Source of the DNA: Apostichopus japonicus
Lineage: Eukaryota; Echinodermata; Holothuroidea; Aspidochirotida; Stichopodidae
Direction of reading: 5' to 3'
DNA: 64,000 nt
Assembly: GCF_037975245.1 (NCBI RefSeq)
Contig: NC_092571.1
Coordinates: 543,501 to 607,500, forward strand
The notes beneath the pieces were generated by a model. That model was not told the DNA's origin, did not search any database, and worked only from the letters and a program-made list of their open reading frames with translations. Below, one piece after another: positions 1 to 27,700 of the stretch; position 1 is the stretch's first letter, and each line of letters opens with the position of its first letter. The position numbers and the translations under genes are program-made.

Positions 1-457
1 ATAGTGTTCAAAGTTAAAAGTCTGCGAAAGCAATAGTAATAATAATAATAAATCTAGACCAGGTACTAAATGCATTTAACATGTGCACACTTCGGCAGCC
101 GCTGCTGTGAGTATCCACCTTTATAATTACTTTCATGATTCTTAGAGCAGGTTCCTTTTTTCTTTACTTGGATTTTGATCATTTTCTTTAACATCTTTAG
201 CTTGACTTGTCACATTTCGATTTGTTTTGATTAATACCCAGTTGGCTTTATAAATTTGCTGACCACAAAAAAAAAAAAAAACTACCTTAAAAGCAATGAT
301 GTCATAGATTATGGAGGATTTTTAAATGTTCTTTGAATATTCAATATGTTTGCCTAGCATTACCCTTCCTGCAAGTTGTTGACCAAAGCAAATCTTTAAA
401 AGCAAAGATGTCATAGAATATGGAGGATTTTGAATTTTTTGCTTTGAATCTTGACAG

Positions 458-14125
<13,668 letters not shown>

Positions 14126-17100
14126 CAGCTACATGTAAGTCAAGTATATGCCTACTCCGTGATGCGAGAAGCTTCTCTCGAGTGTCCATGGTGACAGGAA
14201 GTAGTCAGGGCAGAGGTCAACGGTACAAAAATGTCCAGATTTTTTTGGGCCAGATTTTTTGTTGTTGTTGGCTTCCATTATATAAGTTTATTGGGTTGTT
14301 GTTAAATAGTGAAATTTCCTCTAGACTGTATCAGAATTTGTTCCAGGGGAAAGTTTTCTCCCTCTCTTTATTATTTTTTCCCCTCACTTTTCTCTTAATT
14401 TTTAGGCTAACAGGATTGTAGAGCGTACACGGTCTATTTACTCCAGTCGCATAATGTAACTTTTTAGTATAGTACATATCATGTATTTGTCGGAACAGAT
14501 TTTAAGCATTGGAGTCATATCACTTTCCTCGGTTAGTATTTTGTGTAGATATGTATGAGAGTGGCGCACATAAAGGCCCCTTCCTTCTTGCATGCCCCGG
14601 TTTCCGTAACCGGACCATGTGTCGGTTCGGTTTGTGTATTTCCCTGAAATGTTATTCTCATATGTATTTTTTTTTTTTAACCTATCTGAATGTTTGCATG
14701 TTGTGAAGAGAAAGTTTGTCTTTTGTTTCTGTTTTGAGGCCAGGTCACAGTGATAGAAATCATGATAACTACAGCTCTTTGACATATACAAACTGCCTTT
14801 ACGATCGAGAAAAGCCACTCATTCGTAATCTTATTACATTGGAGCACAAACGTCACTTTTTATACATACTGTTATTAATTTTAGTCCTTGAACTTCAAAA
14901 ATCCAGCCAAGATTTAAACCACATTAGAACTGCTGTAGTGAAAGTAGACATTGAAAATCGCTTTGCCAAAATATTTCTGTATATTCAATAAGGAACACTA
15001 TGAATCTGCCTGTTAGGTGTGCATTTGCTCTCATATAAACACATCGTTTTATGTACACTTCACAGGCATGCTTCATTTTGTTTCCATATTTGAAGGATAG
15101 CTTTTTTTCCTTCCTCCTTTTTTTCTATTGGCTTTGGATTCAGACCTTCTTAAAATTTAGTTGTAGGTGTACCTTAGTAAGTGCAATTTTAATGGTATCG
15201 AAAACAAAACAAAAATAACGTAATTATCATATAGGTCTTTTGATTTTCTCAGGTTTAACAAAAGAAAGAAAATGGGGAATATTTCAGTAACAGCATCTGG
15301 TCAACAGAGGCCGATCTGTATGGAATGTGGTTTGTTTATTAGTGTAGCGGAGCATGAATAAAACAATTAACCTTGTTGAATGGATGAAGAATGAATGGGC
15401 TTTGTGAAACCTGGTATTTTGTAATGAAAGAAGGAAACAAACATTTCAAAGGGTATTTTGTTTTTCAAATATGACTGCATGTTGAAATTTTTTCCTATTT
15501 TCCCTTGGATATGAGATGTAATCTTCATTTGTACAACAAAGCCAAGCTTAAAAACAATCTTTACTGTTTTTTCTCTTAATTCATAATAATTAAATGGCTA
15601 GACACATAAAAAGTATGAATATATTCCTCATTCCTTGTGTTAAGGTAACGTCTTGGATGCATGTATTCATGTTTAAAGTATTTCATTACTACTTGTATTC
15701 TTAATTATTGACATTACTAAGATAGTTCTTCAATGTTGTTTCGTCTATGTTATTTATATAGAAATATTAAACTGTGTTCGGTTTTTTTAAAGTTTTTACA
15801 CAGAAAAAGCAGTGAAATACGGCGACCGGTTGTTAAAGTATGAAGTCTGTTAGCCCGCTTTTGACTCGTTATTTGTATCTAGTCTTGATCTTGATTTATG
15901 AAAGGTGTAGCTATGATGATGATGCAGAATAATATTTGCCTGTAAACTTCAAATGCATTTCACAAGTTTCAAAAGCCAGCATGGGGAGGTGTGAACAAAC
16001 CTGTAGTTATGCATGCTGTGATTGGATAATAAGGGAATAGCTATCTTCAGACCACGAGGAAGTGTATCCCTGTGTACCTCTGGGCGGGTTCATTCAACAA
16101 CTTCCTTGGTATTTTGCCTATTTTTGAGGTTACCATGGTGATGTGGTTGCAATTACTCATTCTGCAGCCATTGTGTGTATGTCGGGGTGGTGCCTTATTA
16201 AGAGATTTGTAACAATAGCAGAGGTTGAAGGGAAATATTAGAAAAAGAAATAGGCAGTATTTATAGAAAAGTTTGGATCAACTGATGTTCATTACAGGTG
16301 TACTGAACTAATAGCACAATGAATAATTATGTCATATATCAAAATTAGCATGATTCCTATGCCTGATTTTCCATGTTGTTGTCATGTGAGCGTTCGTGTT
16401 TAAAGTGGAGGGTTTTGCAGTCACCATGGCAACAGATACCCCACAGATTGTATAGTTCATGCATGTAGTTAGCCCAACTACAATTTTGGAAAAATAGATT
16501 CTTTGCACAGAAATATAAAAAAAAAGAATGGAAACAAAAAAATTGGGAAGGTGAGGTGAGGTATAACTGCAAGGCTGTAAAATGATACAAAGTTCACAAA
16601 AAGTTAAAAATTGAGATAAAAAGTTGAATGTATATCCTGTATGGTAGTTAATTAGTGTTATGTAACCAAATTTGAATATTGATATAACGAAACCTAAAAA
16701 TAGTTATCGGAAAGTGAATGATGACGGTCAGAAACGCTGTAAAGAAATTGCCATGGTATTAATCGTGACGTTGTATTTGTACGGCAAGATCACCCAGGTC
16801 GATCTGAAGTTTCTTTTTTTTTTTTTCCAGATAAGAGGTTCTGTTTTGTGAAGTGTTTGGTTGGTTTGAAGAGAAGACTTCTGATCGACTCTTAATCCCA
16901 GGCAGGGGAGTGACAGGGTCTTCTCTTTTTCAATATTGATAGTTTTCGGACAAAATTTACTGTTACCCTAACCTTTCTAAACTCGGTATTAATTTTCAAT
17001 CAAAAATGGTGGGGCGGGGGGGGGGGTAATATCGTGATCCGCAAGAGGTGGAAAAATAAACAGGCATTCCTGAAATTCCTTTTCTTTCCGTGTTTATTTC

Positions 17101-17500
17101 TTGTCTGTCTCTCTCTCTTATTTCTAGTGTGTAGAAGAAAAAACAGAGAGTGATTTGAGAACTTGTCTGGTCCTTACAAATGGAACTGGAAGTTGACCTC
17201 GCTTAACATACCCACACATACATAATATAACAGGATGTTATGAATAATCTGACAGACTAGTTTGCCAACAAAATTGTTTTGACAAGACAGGATGATATTG
17301 CAGTCGATATGAAAGGTAGATATTTCTCAAAAATCGTTTTGCCCTTTGAAAGGCCTTGTAACTAAAGCAATAGGTCTACTACACCCTTTTAAGCCAATTG
17401 AAACATTCTGTAATGTGTTTTGTAATGCATAATACAACCCAGCCCACCCCCACCCTTTCCTCCCCAACTTTCAGTAGAACAATTTTGTCAAAACTTAGAA
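14126..17500. other. 3' flank of adducin, no gene recognised
   Basis: AT-rich sequence with long T runs and an AATAAA at 15357. I see no conserved coding signal on either strand. Confidence 0.4.
15357..15362 (+). terminator. Polyadenylation signal AATAAA, candidate for adducin
   Basis: AATAAA lies about 1.2 kb after the last adducin stop, in AT-rich DNA. The whole 14126-15360 stretch would be 3' UTR. No other coding region was seen there. Confidence 0.4.
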
Positions 17501-17519
17501 CCTTATAAACCATAAAAAA

Positions 17520-18930
17520 TCAAGATGACAAACAATGGTTTGATTTGACAGCTTTGAAATCACGTATCACTGGCAAGATGCGTCGAGCTCACTCGTACGA
17601 CAAAGTCGATAAATGTGTATCTTTTCTGGTAGTTCGCGACACGCTGATTACGACTCTGATGTTTATTTTGGAATTGGGTGTTGTGTGGGGGCAAAAAACC
17701 TGATTTGATTTTTTCCCAAAACTGACCCAAAATCGGTTTCGCCCAAATGACGTAACATGGAGTAATCGATGCTCAGGAGCCCAAATCTGCAACTCCCAGG
17801 TCCATATCTGCTTCCGTTCGGGGGATACGTGGTCCCAAAGGACCCGCTAGAAATACGTGATCCCTATAAGTGCACAAATTGGAAAACCCCCTCTTTTCAG
17901 CCCCTCTTTTGTCCTCTCTGAAACACCCATCGACATTAAAATTAGACGTGGAGTAGAAGACACCCTTGTTTTTGTTATACACTAATTTCGTGTAATTATC
18001 TGACCGGGAAAGGCTTTTTGTCTATAGATTTCTATTTTTTTCATAAATCATAATTCAGTTCCCCCCCCCCCCCGCACGCCCCCACACAACACCCAATTAC
18101 AAAATATACTTCAGATTCGTAATCAGCGTGTCGCGAACTACCAGAAAAGGTACACATTTATCGCCTTTGCGACAACAAGTTTTTTCACCTATAAAAACCG
18201 TAATGGGTACGTACCCCTTGCAGTTTTTGCCAAAACTGACCCATTTATTCATAAATGTCAAGATAAACCTCAAAATGACAAACAAAGGTTTGATTTGACT
18301 GCTTTGAAATCACGTATCACTGGCAAGATGCGTCGAGCGCTCTCTTATGAAACTTCTTTCGCTCAGTTATGCAACAGAACAATAGAACAAAAGAAAAACT
18401 TTTAGGGGCAACAAAAGATTTTAAACCTTTGTTCGTCGTAAAAGTTTTTCGGTCTTACTTTTGCAAGTTTGAGGTGCAAAAATTTGTTGTCGCAAAATCG
18501 ACCAATGTGTATCTTTTCTGGTAGTTCGCGACACGCTGATTACGAATCTGAAGTTTATTTTGGAATTGGGTACCAAGAAGAGGTACTTTTTTAACTTTTC
18601 AGACAAAAAACCTATTTTTGGCGCAAATAAAAATTGCCAAAAATTGACCCCAAATCGATTTAGCCTCAGGATGCTCATTTCTTTTATACGTGATTTGACT
18701 GCTTTGAAATCACGTATCACTGGCAAAATGCGTCGAGCGTCCTCTTGCGGCCTCGTTTTTGGTCAGTTTTTAACTTCAGAGGAACAATAGGAGAGCGAAA
18801 AACTTTTAGGACGAACAAAGGTTTTGAAATCTTTTGTTCACCCTAAAAGTTTTTCGCTCTCCTATTGTTCCCCTGAAGTTGAAAACTGACCAAAAACGAG
18901 GCCGCAAGAGGGCGCTCGACGCATTTTAAT
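17520..18930. repeat. Array of repeated modules in both orientations
   Basis: The module CTTTGAAATCACGTATCACT (followed by GGCAAGATGCGTCGAGC) recurs at about 17550, 18300 and 18700. A second module, GGTAGTTCGCGACACGCTGA, occurs at about 17628 and 18523 on the plus strand, and inverted around 18120-18150. The block looks like nested or rearranged copies of one foldback element. Confidence 0.75.
18725..18928. repeat. Foldback: ~95-bp inverted arms with 10-bp loop
   Basis: AAAATGCGTCGAGCG...CGAAAAACTTTTAGG (18725-18820) is followed by its near-complete reverse complement ending CGCTCGACGCATTTT (18831-18928). Confidence 0.9.
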
Positions 18931-18989
18931 CTTTTTTTTTTATCTTTTCCTTCCTGAAGTACAAGTATTAGATACGAGCACCCTTTTTC

Positions 18990-19240
18990 AACAGTCTCTG
19001 TGGCGCAGTGGTTAGCGCTCTGGACTGACAAATGCTCTATCATGAGTTCGGAACCCAGTAAGGACAGTTTTCCTTTTACTATTCTTATATCTCTTTCCTT
19101 CCATTATGAACCTTAAATATTAGAAACGAGCATTATTTCTCAACAGTTGCTGTGGCGCAGTGGTTAGTGCTCTGGACTAAGAGAGACAGACATCACACTG
19201 TCATGAGTTCAAAACCCAACCAGAGTCTTTTAGTTTTCTG
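18990..19240 (+). repeat. Tandem tRNA-like SINE heads (two copies)
   Basis: TGGCGCAGTGG, which matches the Pol III A-box consensus, occurs at 19001 and 19153. Each is followed by TTAG.GCTCTGGACT and a B-box-like GAGTTC..AACCC at 19044 and 19205. The sequence before each head is also shared (TTAGA.ACGAGCA...TCAACAG), giving a ~150-bp period. Confidence 0.7.
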
Positions 19241-19299
19241 TTCTTTGGAGCAGGTGGAAGTATAAAGGTAAAAAACGAAGGTTACTTTATTGGGAACCA

Positions 19300-19630
19300 A
19301 AATGGTGTGATCGGTTGTTCCATCTGCAATGATACTGAGCAGCATGGGTTCAAGCCCCGGTTGGGCCGGTGAATTCTGTAAAAGGAACTCGTCGGTACCC
19401 CCTCCCCCCGACAAGGCTCCCAAGCGGCACCCGAGTTGGCTGCCCCCCCCTCCCTGACAAGGTTTCCAAGCGGGTGAGGCGAGTAGGAAACCACCCCCTC
19501 CCTGACAAGGTTCAGTGGAGGTGTATATATTTTACAAACAACCAGATCTTTAAATATTGGAAATACACCCTAAGGTAGCTGATAGACAAAAAAAGTAGGC
19601 ATCACAAGGTCCCTGGTTCAATTTCAACTC
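19300..19630 (+). repeat. Two further tRNA-like B-box remnants
   Basis: GGGTTCAAGCCCCGG near 19346 and CCTGGTTCAATTTCAA near 19613 resemble tRNA T-arms but lack a clear A box. They extend the SINE cluster. Confidence 0.4.
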
Positions 19631-19639
19631 ATGCTCTTC

Positions 19640-21480
19640 TTTTTTATTCTTCCAGTGAAAGCACAAGTTAAAAAAAACTCACCATACATTTTTCACATTT
19701 TCTCAGTTTGCAGCTTACAAGTAAAAAACAACCAAACCTTGCAAATAAACAAACTGTGTCCACTTAGTGACAACAAAATATTGCATCTATATCAAACCCC
19801 CCAAAGAGAGGAGTTTAAGCATTCTCTAGACAGGGGGCAAAGAATTGTGATTTTCTTGCCGTATAATTTGCACAAAATCCCACTTGACTATCTGACTGAT
19901 GTAGAGTCAAGTGAGTTAACATTTGTTCAAGAATTAAGTGAGAACCAGAAATGATCAGACAATTCAAACTCCCTAGACCACAAAACATGTACTAACTCAC
20001 TCTTTGGACAGTCACTGATAACGTTTTTACAGTACATAAGTTTTATGGCCAAAAATGGATTAAAATCCAGAAAGAACAGTCTTCCTTTTATGTGAAATAT
20101 AGACCCATAGATGTTGAATATGTATGAGCATGGACATTACCTTTTACCTTTTTTGAGTTAGCAAATCAGCTCTGCCACCAACCTACCCCTTCAATACACT
20201 GAAATATTTTCAAAACCAAAGCCATCTAGTATATATAGACTACACAGAAGAATGCAACTTTTCAGACAGCCTGTTTACCCCCTTTGGACTCAACTAGTGA
20301 CAATTACTGCCAGGAATCACTTAAGGTGTGTTTTAAGATCATCAAACACATGATTACCACTTCTGAAGCAGATATCATTTACCTGATTGACTGTTTTATG
20401 CATTTTTCAAGGTTACTTCAGACCTATCTGTAATTTGGGCCACTTCACAAACTAAAACTGAAGTTGACCAAATTATGTTCACCAAAAGGAAATGATTGCA
20501 ATGTCAGTGGGGGCACCATCATACCAGGTGTGCGATTCATCCGACCTATTTTTTGGAGTTATCAAGGTGGTCAGAATTTGACCCTAAGTGACCTATGACC
20601 TCTTCATAGAACATTCAGTTCTTGTACATTTCTGAGCATGAGGATAATCGCAGCTTTGATTTTGAAGCTATGTCGACAAGGATTTCAGGCTTTTGGCAGC
20701 TGATGACTCCAAGTTACATTTGACCTCAAAGTGTAATGCTAAGTGAGGGGGACCTACCATCTAACTATGACACTCTACCGATGCTAAAGATGTTCACTAA
20801 ACTCGACTATGAGGTTTTTGTATTTTGGCCGCTGATGACCTCAATTGACCTTGACTCCGCTAAATAACTGGAGCAGCCAAAGAATTCAGTGCTGTAAATT
20901 TACATCCTAATTTTCATGAAATTCATGCAAGATATGCTTGGTGAGTCATCCCATTTACAAGTTGGAACATCACATAAACATACGTTTACCTGCGTACATA
21001 CACCCTTAGCTTCCTTTTTGCACTTTGGCTAGGAATCAATCGAAGATTCCTGGCATAGGATACTTAAAAATTCCTCTCTTCTGAATTTACAGACTCTTTA
21101 GGCATTAGATTATCGTTTAGCATCATCACATGACCATCCTTAACGAAAAACCTTTCATAATTTCCATCTGTTAATCTGAGGAAATTTTCAACAAGATACC
21201 CCTGAGAATAGCACTTTGAAAACATGCAAGAGAGAAAAAAACACCAGTATTTTTAGGTGCAGGGCAGAGATGGTCTTATGGTATTGCAGAAGTATTCAAG
21301 ACTATGCATGAAATATAGATAGATTTCTGCAGAAAAAAGTGTTTTAAGTACAGCTTTCATAACAGTATTCTCCATTTTATCTGTTGCTATTTCAAGGGAA
21401 AAAAACTGCATATCCTTAGTGCTTCAATATTTACACACATGGTCATACAAAAAAAAAAGTAAAAAAGCTTACATATATAT
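19640..21480. other. Intergenic, dispersed TGACCT-rich repeat, no gene
   Basis: Between ~20540 and 20960 there are many TGACCT/TTGACC words resembling the repeats at 25.2-25.7 kb. No coding signal was recognised. Confidence 0.4.
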
Positions 21481-21515
21481 ATTTATATATATATATATAA
21501 AATGTATATATATCT
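21475..21515. repeat. (TA)n microsatellite
   Basis: TATATA runs at the 3' end of the minus-strand gene. Confidence 0.9.
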
Positions 21516-21540
21516 TTTAAGAAGCTGCAATATCGGTGGC

Positions 21541-21774
21541 TCAAAAAGTTTGTGATCCTGAAAGTCCGAGACTGGCAGGACTATCTGGTAGCTGGATCGA
21601 ATCACTTTCCGATTCTTCTTCAACTTTAGTCCTATTTCTAATCCTTTTGGAGGAAACTTCCATCGGCTTGTCTCTTTGGATTGATGAAGCGTTCCGCACG
21701 TCGCTACCAGAATTGGAACGAAGTCTTCTGGAGGTCTCTCGGGAGCTGTTCCATGGTGGAAACCATAGGTGGTT
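21541..21774 (-). CDS. Probable terminal exon, Ser/Arg-rich tail
   Basis: After GGACAG the minus strand reads NHLWFPPWNSSRETSRRLRS..., VEEESESDSIQLPDSPASLG, LSGSQTF and TGA: 77 codons plus stop. Its composition matches the upstream exons. It is assigned to this gene by orientation and position only. Confidence 0.45.
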   Translation of the reverse strand, partial: NHLWFPPWNSSRETSRRLRSNSGSDVRNASSIQRDKPMEVSSKRIRNRTKVEEESESDSIQLPDSPASLGLSGSQTF

Positions 21775-24700
21775 CTGTCCATAGAAGAGTATGAAAGAAA
21801 ATTACTAGATAGGAATACACAAGCCATTTAGACGAAAGTACTGTACTCTGCATAAAGTGTAGATCATGCATGTTACATTTAAGGACTCGAATGAGTCAAC
21901 GATAGCCAATAATTTTAATAATAATAATAATTTTATTATAAAATGTGAAAAAAAATTTAAAAAAGGAATATACTACAACATGAAGGCCAAAAGTATTTGA
22001 GTTGCAATAGAATTACAAGCTATATTACAATGGGAAGACATGAAGGAAAACTTCATAAAAAAATGACTTTAGGAACAAACTTCAGTTAATTTGTTTTGAA
22101 CCGTTGCAAAACGTGCTATCAGGCCAGGTTGGATTTTTATGCCACTTTTAATTTTTGAGGGTACAACCCTTTAATTTGCCGAGGTTCATCAGTTTAGAGT
22201 GACAAGACTATTTAGTCTAATACTTTAACCATTTAGCTCAGTTCCTCAGATCCAACACAAAATCACAAAAAGAGTTTTACCTGTCTCAAATGACATGTTT
22301 ACAGTGGTAGTACAAATTTGTCAACTTTTGGATAGATGGTGTTTAATTTTTATTCCATGGGTGCAAGGGTGTTGTTGTTTTAATATCAAGTTTAAGGAAC
22401 ATGCTTTGGTTGAGTGAGTTATTAGAATGTAAAGCAATGGGTTAACATTAACATTAAAGCCTGTACTAGAAGAGCTGATAACATCATGAAGTTAGCCTTT
22501 AAAGGAATAAACCGAAGGTTTAGCATATTTTAACGGTGAATAGCTTGGAACTGGATCAGCAGTGTATGAGTGTAAAATCTCAAATTAACCTTGTTCTGGT
22601 GGACTACGACATTATTGTGTCTAAAATTCAGCCTACATTTGTCATTTAGGTAGATACTGAAGAAGTGACGGATATGAAGTCATGCTGTCGAGGAAGGAAA
22701 CTTTCTTTTACAATTTTATTAATTCTTATTCTCATTTCATTATCTGACAATAACACGGACGGAGAAATGTACTACATCTCAAACCAACCCATAATCAGAA
22801 AGCAAAGCCAGAATATTAAACTGGAGGGTGGAGTGGAGGCAGTAAGTAAGTGTTTACTATTTTTAATACATATGCTGAAAGTTTCTCCATTTTGTTTATC
22901 ATTATATTGAGGATAACACTAGAGTTTCTGTTAATGGAAAGAAAATGCCCAATATCTTTGCACTTGTGTAGCAAGTCAGTCAATTTCATAGCAAGATTCT
23001 CTCAGGTAAATGAAGCAACAGAGGTTCGGAGAGGGTTTAGTGTTACTGGATATGTGTTTTGGTGGGGTTACAGACAAAATCTAAGAGATGGGGAATCTAG
23101 GTCCCACCCCTGGCTGCATCCAAAACAGCAAAATACTAAGTAACTGGGTGTTTATTTACAAATAAATTACAGGTCTTTAATTGAGATGGAGAACAACACA
23201 CAATAACTGCAATGTCCCTAAATATTCCACCAAGACCCACCCCCCTCTCCCATCCTCCCCAACCAGTTATCTCCTAGTCTCTTCATGTGTAGGGTTTCCG
23301 CAAAGATCTGACCCGACCCAACGTTAATATTGTTACACCCTTTTCAAGATTTTGCTCCAAATATATTTATATTTATGTCTCTGGGATTATAGGAAAAAAA
23401 TTATCACTGCACAGAACAAAGCCTTATTTGTCAAAACAAACGTGACACAATGCACATACAATTTAAGGGAAACCCCCCCCCCCCAAAAAAAAATAATCAT
23501 GCACAGTTACATATGGCAAAACTAATGGCAGGTATAATATTGTTTCCAATACACTAGTAACTGGACAGCTACTTTCATGATGGGTAAAAAGAGCAATTTG
23601 CTTTGCGTTAATACTTATTCAGTTCTAGGAAAAAGGGAAAGAGCTTGTTATCCTTACAATATTCACCAAATGTACTTTACACTGAATCTGAGGACAAGGA
23701 AATAAACTTGATGTATTCTTTAACGTTCAGAAAATTCCACTCTCCTCAACTCTGTTGTACTCCATCCCCTTCAGTAAGACTGAATATTACTAAGTGATAT
23801 TTCATCACGGTTAGGAATACTTCTTTCCGAGGGTGGGGTGGGGTTGGCGGGAGCATAAAATTTAACAACTGCACTCATTCAATACAAAAACTTGGTATCA
23901 ATTCCATTTAAGTTAGGTAACATCTTCGCTTGCGAACTACCATAAATAGAACATTTTAAACGAATTTAAACTTCCCTAATTTATGCTTGACACTCCTGCT
24001 GCACGTGCTCGGGTTCATTTAGCAGCGAAGTAAATCTTTGAACGCAAGACAGACTCATTGGTTAGTTTTGAAAAACATTCGAACTTTCTTCGCACATGAC
24101 CATATGTGTGACCAGCTCACAAACAATAGTCCTACAACCCATTGTCTCCAGCATACTGCTACCAATAATTTATACAATGCGAGCATCATATCCATCTTGT
24201 ACTCTCAACGTAACAAACCCAAAAGGAAGAAACTTGAAAATGTACCTGGCTCTTCCTCCTTCTGTACGGCTTTATGAGATTGAACGACCCTTTGACCTAG
24301 CATCTTGATCTCTGCTACCAGTGTCTTCACGGAATCCTCTGATTTTACTATGCTGTCCTTCAACGTCTAAGCAGAAAGATGGATTAATAATCAATCACGC
24401 AAAGATGGATTAGTATTCAATCACGCAAAGATGCATAAATAATCATCATTGCTTACAGATTTCTCTTTTGTTATATAACCCACAGGGGAAATGAATTCCA
24501 CCCCAGCAAGATGGGGAATATTTTCACTTTCATTAAATGACTAGTTAACTTTTTCCCCATAAGGTCTGTTCATACCACCATCTCTTATGCTATTGTTGCG
24601 TTACAGGAGCAGACGCCACTTACTCTCTTCATTGGGATCTGGGTAGGAGTTGAAATTCAAGCTCCAAGGAATGAGCTGGAGCTTGTGGATAAAACACCAA

Positions 24701-27700
24701 ATGTTTCATCCCCTACAGCAGTGGGTAGTTTCACTCAACATTCTATTAAACACGAAATGTAGTGTAAGCAATGAAACTTGAAATTTTCAATAGGTTACAT
24801 GATGCTGCATGTTAGTCGCAATGTAACCTTGCATCTAATGATACTAAACACCAACAATGTTAGGACAGCCCTTGAACAAAGCAATTAAACTTACATTAAA
24901 CTAATGAAACTATACTCAAATTGACTTTGAATGATCCATTAATTAATAGGTTTGTCATCTCACCTTCATTCTGTCATGGATTGCTTCATTAGTCATCTTA
25001 ATTCCCTGCACACCTTGAAGGTAGCCATCTTTATCAATCATATCTTTCCTGTCAAGAAAAACAGAAAAGAATGGAACTTGCCTACTAAACTTCCTTGTAA
25101 TGGGATCTTAGCATCTATTACGATTAAAACATAAGACAAGATGGCAATCCATGGCATCTTATCTCTCCTATGATGGAATGGATCTACTATGAACTTTGAC
25201 CTTGACCCTTAAGTTCTAATTTAAAATTTGTCCAATTATAGTCTACATATTTTGTGGTTTAATGACTTTTTCCAACATACTGACAAGCAGAAAATGGCTA
25301 CAGTTTCTGGGTATTTGACCTTTCACCTATGACATTTATACCAATCACTCAAGATCAAGTTTACAGTACATGGTCAGGCACCTACCCACCAAGTTTGAAC
25401 CTGATCGGACTTACAGTCTAGGAGACACGACACACTCTTTTGCACAATTTAGACTAATTTTAACTTTAACTCAATTGACCCGTTAACTACAAGCCTAAAC
25501 AGCTAAATCTGTCTTGTTTTAAACTTTGTCTCTTCATTCTCTACATATAATGTGGTTTAATGCCTTTATCCAACAAGTTGGCATGCAGAAAATGGCTAAA
25601 AACCAATTTTAGATTTCTTGACCTTCGACCTCTTTAACGTCATCAATCACACAAGCATGAGTTAACATGGTCAGGCTCCCACCCACCAAGCTTGAACTCG
25701 ACAGGACTTGGGGTCTAGGAGGAGTTTGCGACATACTTAATTTTGCTCACTCACTATCAAACATACACACATCCACCCACCTGCCCACCCACCCACGAAC
25801 ACTTACTCACTCACTCACATTTCTGATGTGGGATGAAGTACAATATCTCATCTCCCTATACATTACATGAAATGAGGTGAGACCAAAACAAACTCAACAC
25901 AAAGTCACAAACAGTTCTGCTTTACAGCAAGAAATAGAAAGTGGCGTACTTTAAAATGCACCGTGCAGTTTTCAGTACAGTCAACTGTTTAGAGTGTAAA
26001 TTTAAAGATCATATCGTTACTAGCAGCTTATTTTAGCTGCCCACCCCTCCTCCACTCACCCCCACCCCAAATCGACTTCTATTTACCTCCCCAATCCTTT
26101 ACAACTTGAGATAGTTTAAAATGTTGTTTCTAAGACACAGCGTTACCTTTCAACAAGTTACATTTATGGTAAGTAAACATTCGGTTTGGGAATATCCAAT
26201 AACTTGTCTCAATAAAGTACATTGCATTTACTTTTCCCGGTCAGTTTCTTATTTTTGAATTGTTTTACAAAAGAATAACACATAGATAATATGTTGCCAG
26301 CTGACAAAACCTTGCTTAAAATAAAACATGTTTAGAGAGTGAAACTTACTTATGACTGGTTAAAATGTCCCTGTAACTATCGCTACCACTGGACTCCGTG
26401 TTCAGAGATGAGCCATGCTTTTCCTCGGACTGAGCCGTATCTCCTAAATTTTCTATAGGGACCTTTTGTGGGGAGAATAAACTGCAGCGCAAGATGAAAG
26501 AAAAGAGAACCAACAATGGAGACAGACAGAGGGTGAAAGAAGAAAATCAAAACACACTCAATGAACGTAAGAATATGTACGTCAGGAAGCAGGTCGATGG
26601 CAAAATACCTCTTGCGGTAATGAGCTTAAATATCATCCATCACTGATAGCAAAAACTGTGGTATGCCTTTTAACCCTTTCAATGCCTTAGGTGCCCTCTT
26701 GGTCATCCTACAACTTTATCATCAAAGTCAGGGCTCTAAGATTGTCCAAAACTCCAGCGAAATTTGCGCCAAGAGCTGGTAAATATTGAGCAGCTGCAGG
26801 AAATGTTAAGGTTTTGATGTACAGTTTTAAAAAAACCACTGAAAGAAAAGTTGCTCTTAAAATTCTGTCAATTCTACATGTTTTTTCTCACTCTGGAAAC
26901 CATGCCCCTTGGTGTCTTTTCACAAGTGTATGTAAATAGCCTGGTTTTCCTACTAAAACTACAAAGTTGCCGTAGTGCCCCTGCTATCTCAATGAAAATC
27001 AAAGACAATTTCTAATTCTCTCCCTCGAAATAGTGGTTGTGCCCCTCCGGATTCTTAATGAGAGTACATTAATAAACTGGGTACTTAGGTAAAAACTGCA
27101 ATTGCTGATTTAAGGCACCAAACTGCATTAAATAAAAGCTTTCAATATATAAATATCTCTGCAAACTACTGCTACTGCTATTTCTGCCACATACAGTAGC
27201 CGGATAGATTTATAACAATCGAGAAAAAACATCGAGTTATAAAATAAAAAAATACCACCTTTGTTGTTCTACTCCACCTTTTGACCTTTTGGCATCAAGT
27301 CGAATTCCCATGTTGACATTAAAAAAAGATGCCTCCCAATAATAAAGTTGGTGTGATTGCCATCAGAAATGTTTGAAAGGATAATTTATAATCAATATGG
27401 GGAGTTTACAAGCCACAGCAGTGCAAAGTTTTGGTATTTTGTGGTTTAATCATTAAGTGTATTAAAACCATAAAATGAGCAACCATTTCTTGTGAGATAA
27501 CGTGTGGCGTTTGCAGAAACATATGTACCAAAAAATATCAGGTTTTTTTTACTCATTAAGTAAGATACAGAAAGTGCTTAGTATTATTATAATAATATTA
27601 TTATTATTATTATTAAAGTTATCACTTTGACGTCTGCATGACTAGCAATACATATTTCAATGTTCAATTTGGAATATTTTACTCACATTCACAACATATC

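Noticed and set aside
18421-18790. Open frames on both strands around 18.4-18.8 kb
   Set aside because: They run through repeated foldback modules and have no protein similarity that I recognise.
19001-19060. tRNA gene on the plus strand
   Set aside because: The A box is perfect but the B box is degenerate, with no acceptor stem or consistent anticodon arm; more likely a SINE head.
22665-22856. Possible signal-peptide exon (MKSCCRGRKLSFTILLILIL) ending at GTAAGT
   Set aside because: Attractive N-terminus and donor, but no matching downstream exon on the plus strand was recognised.
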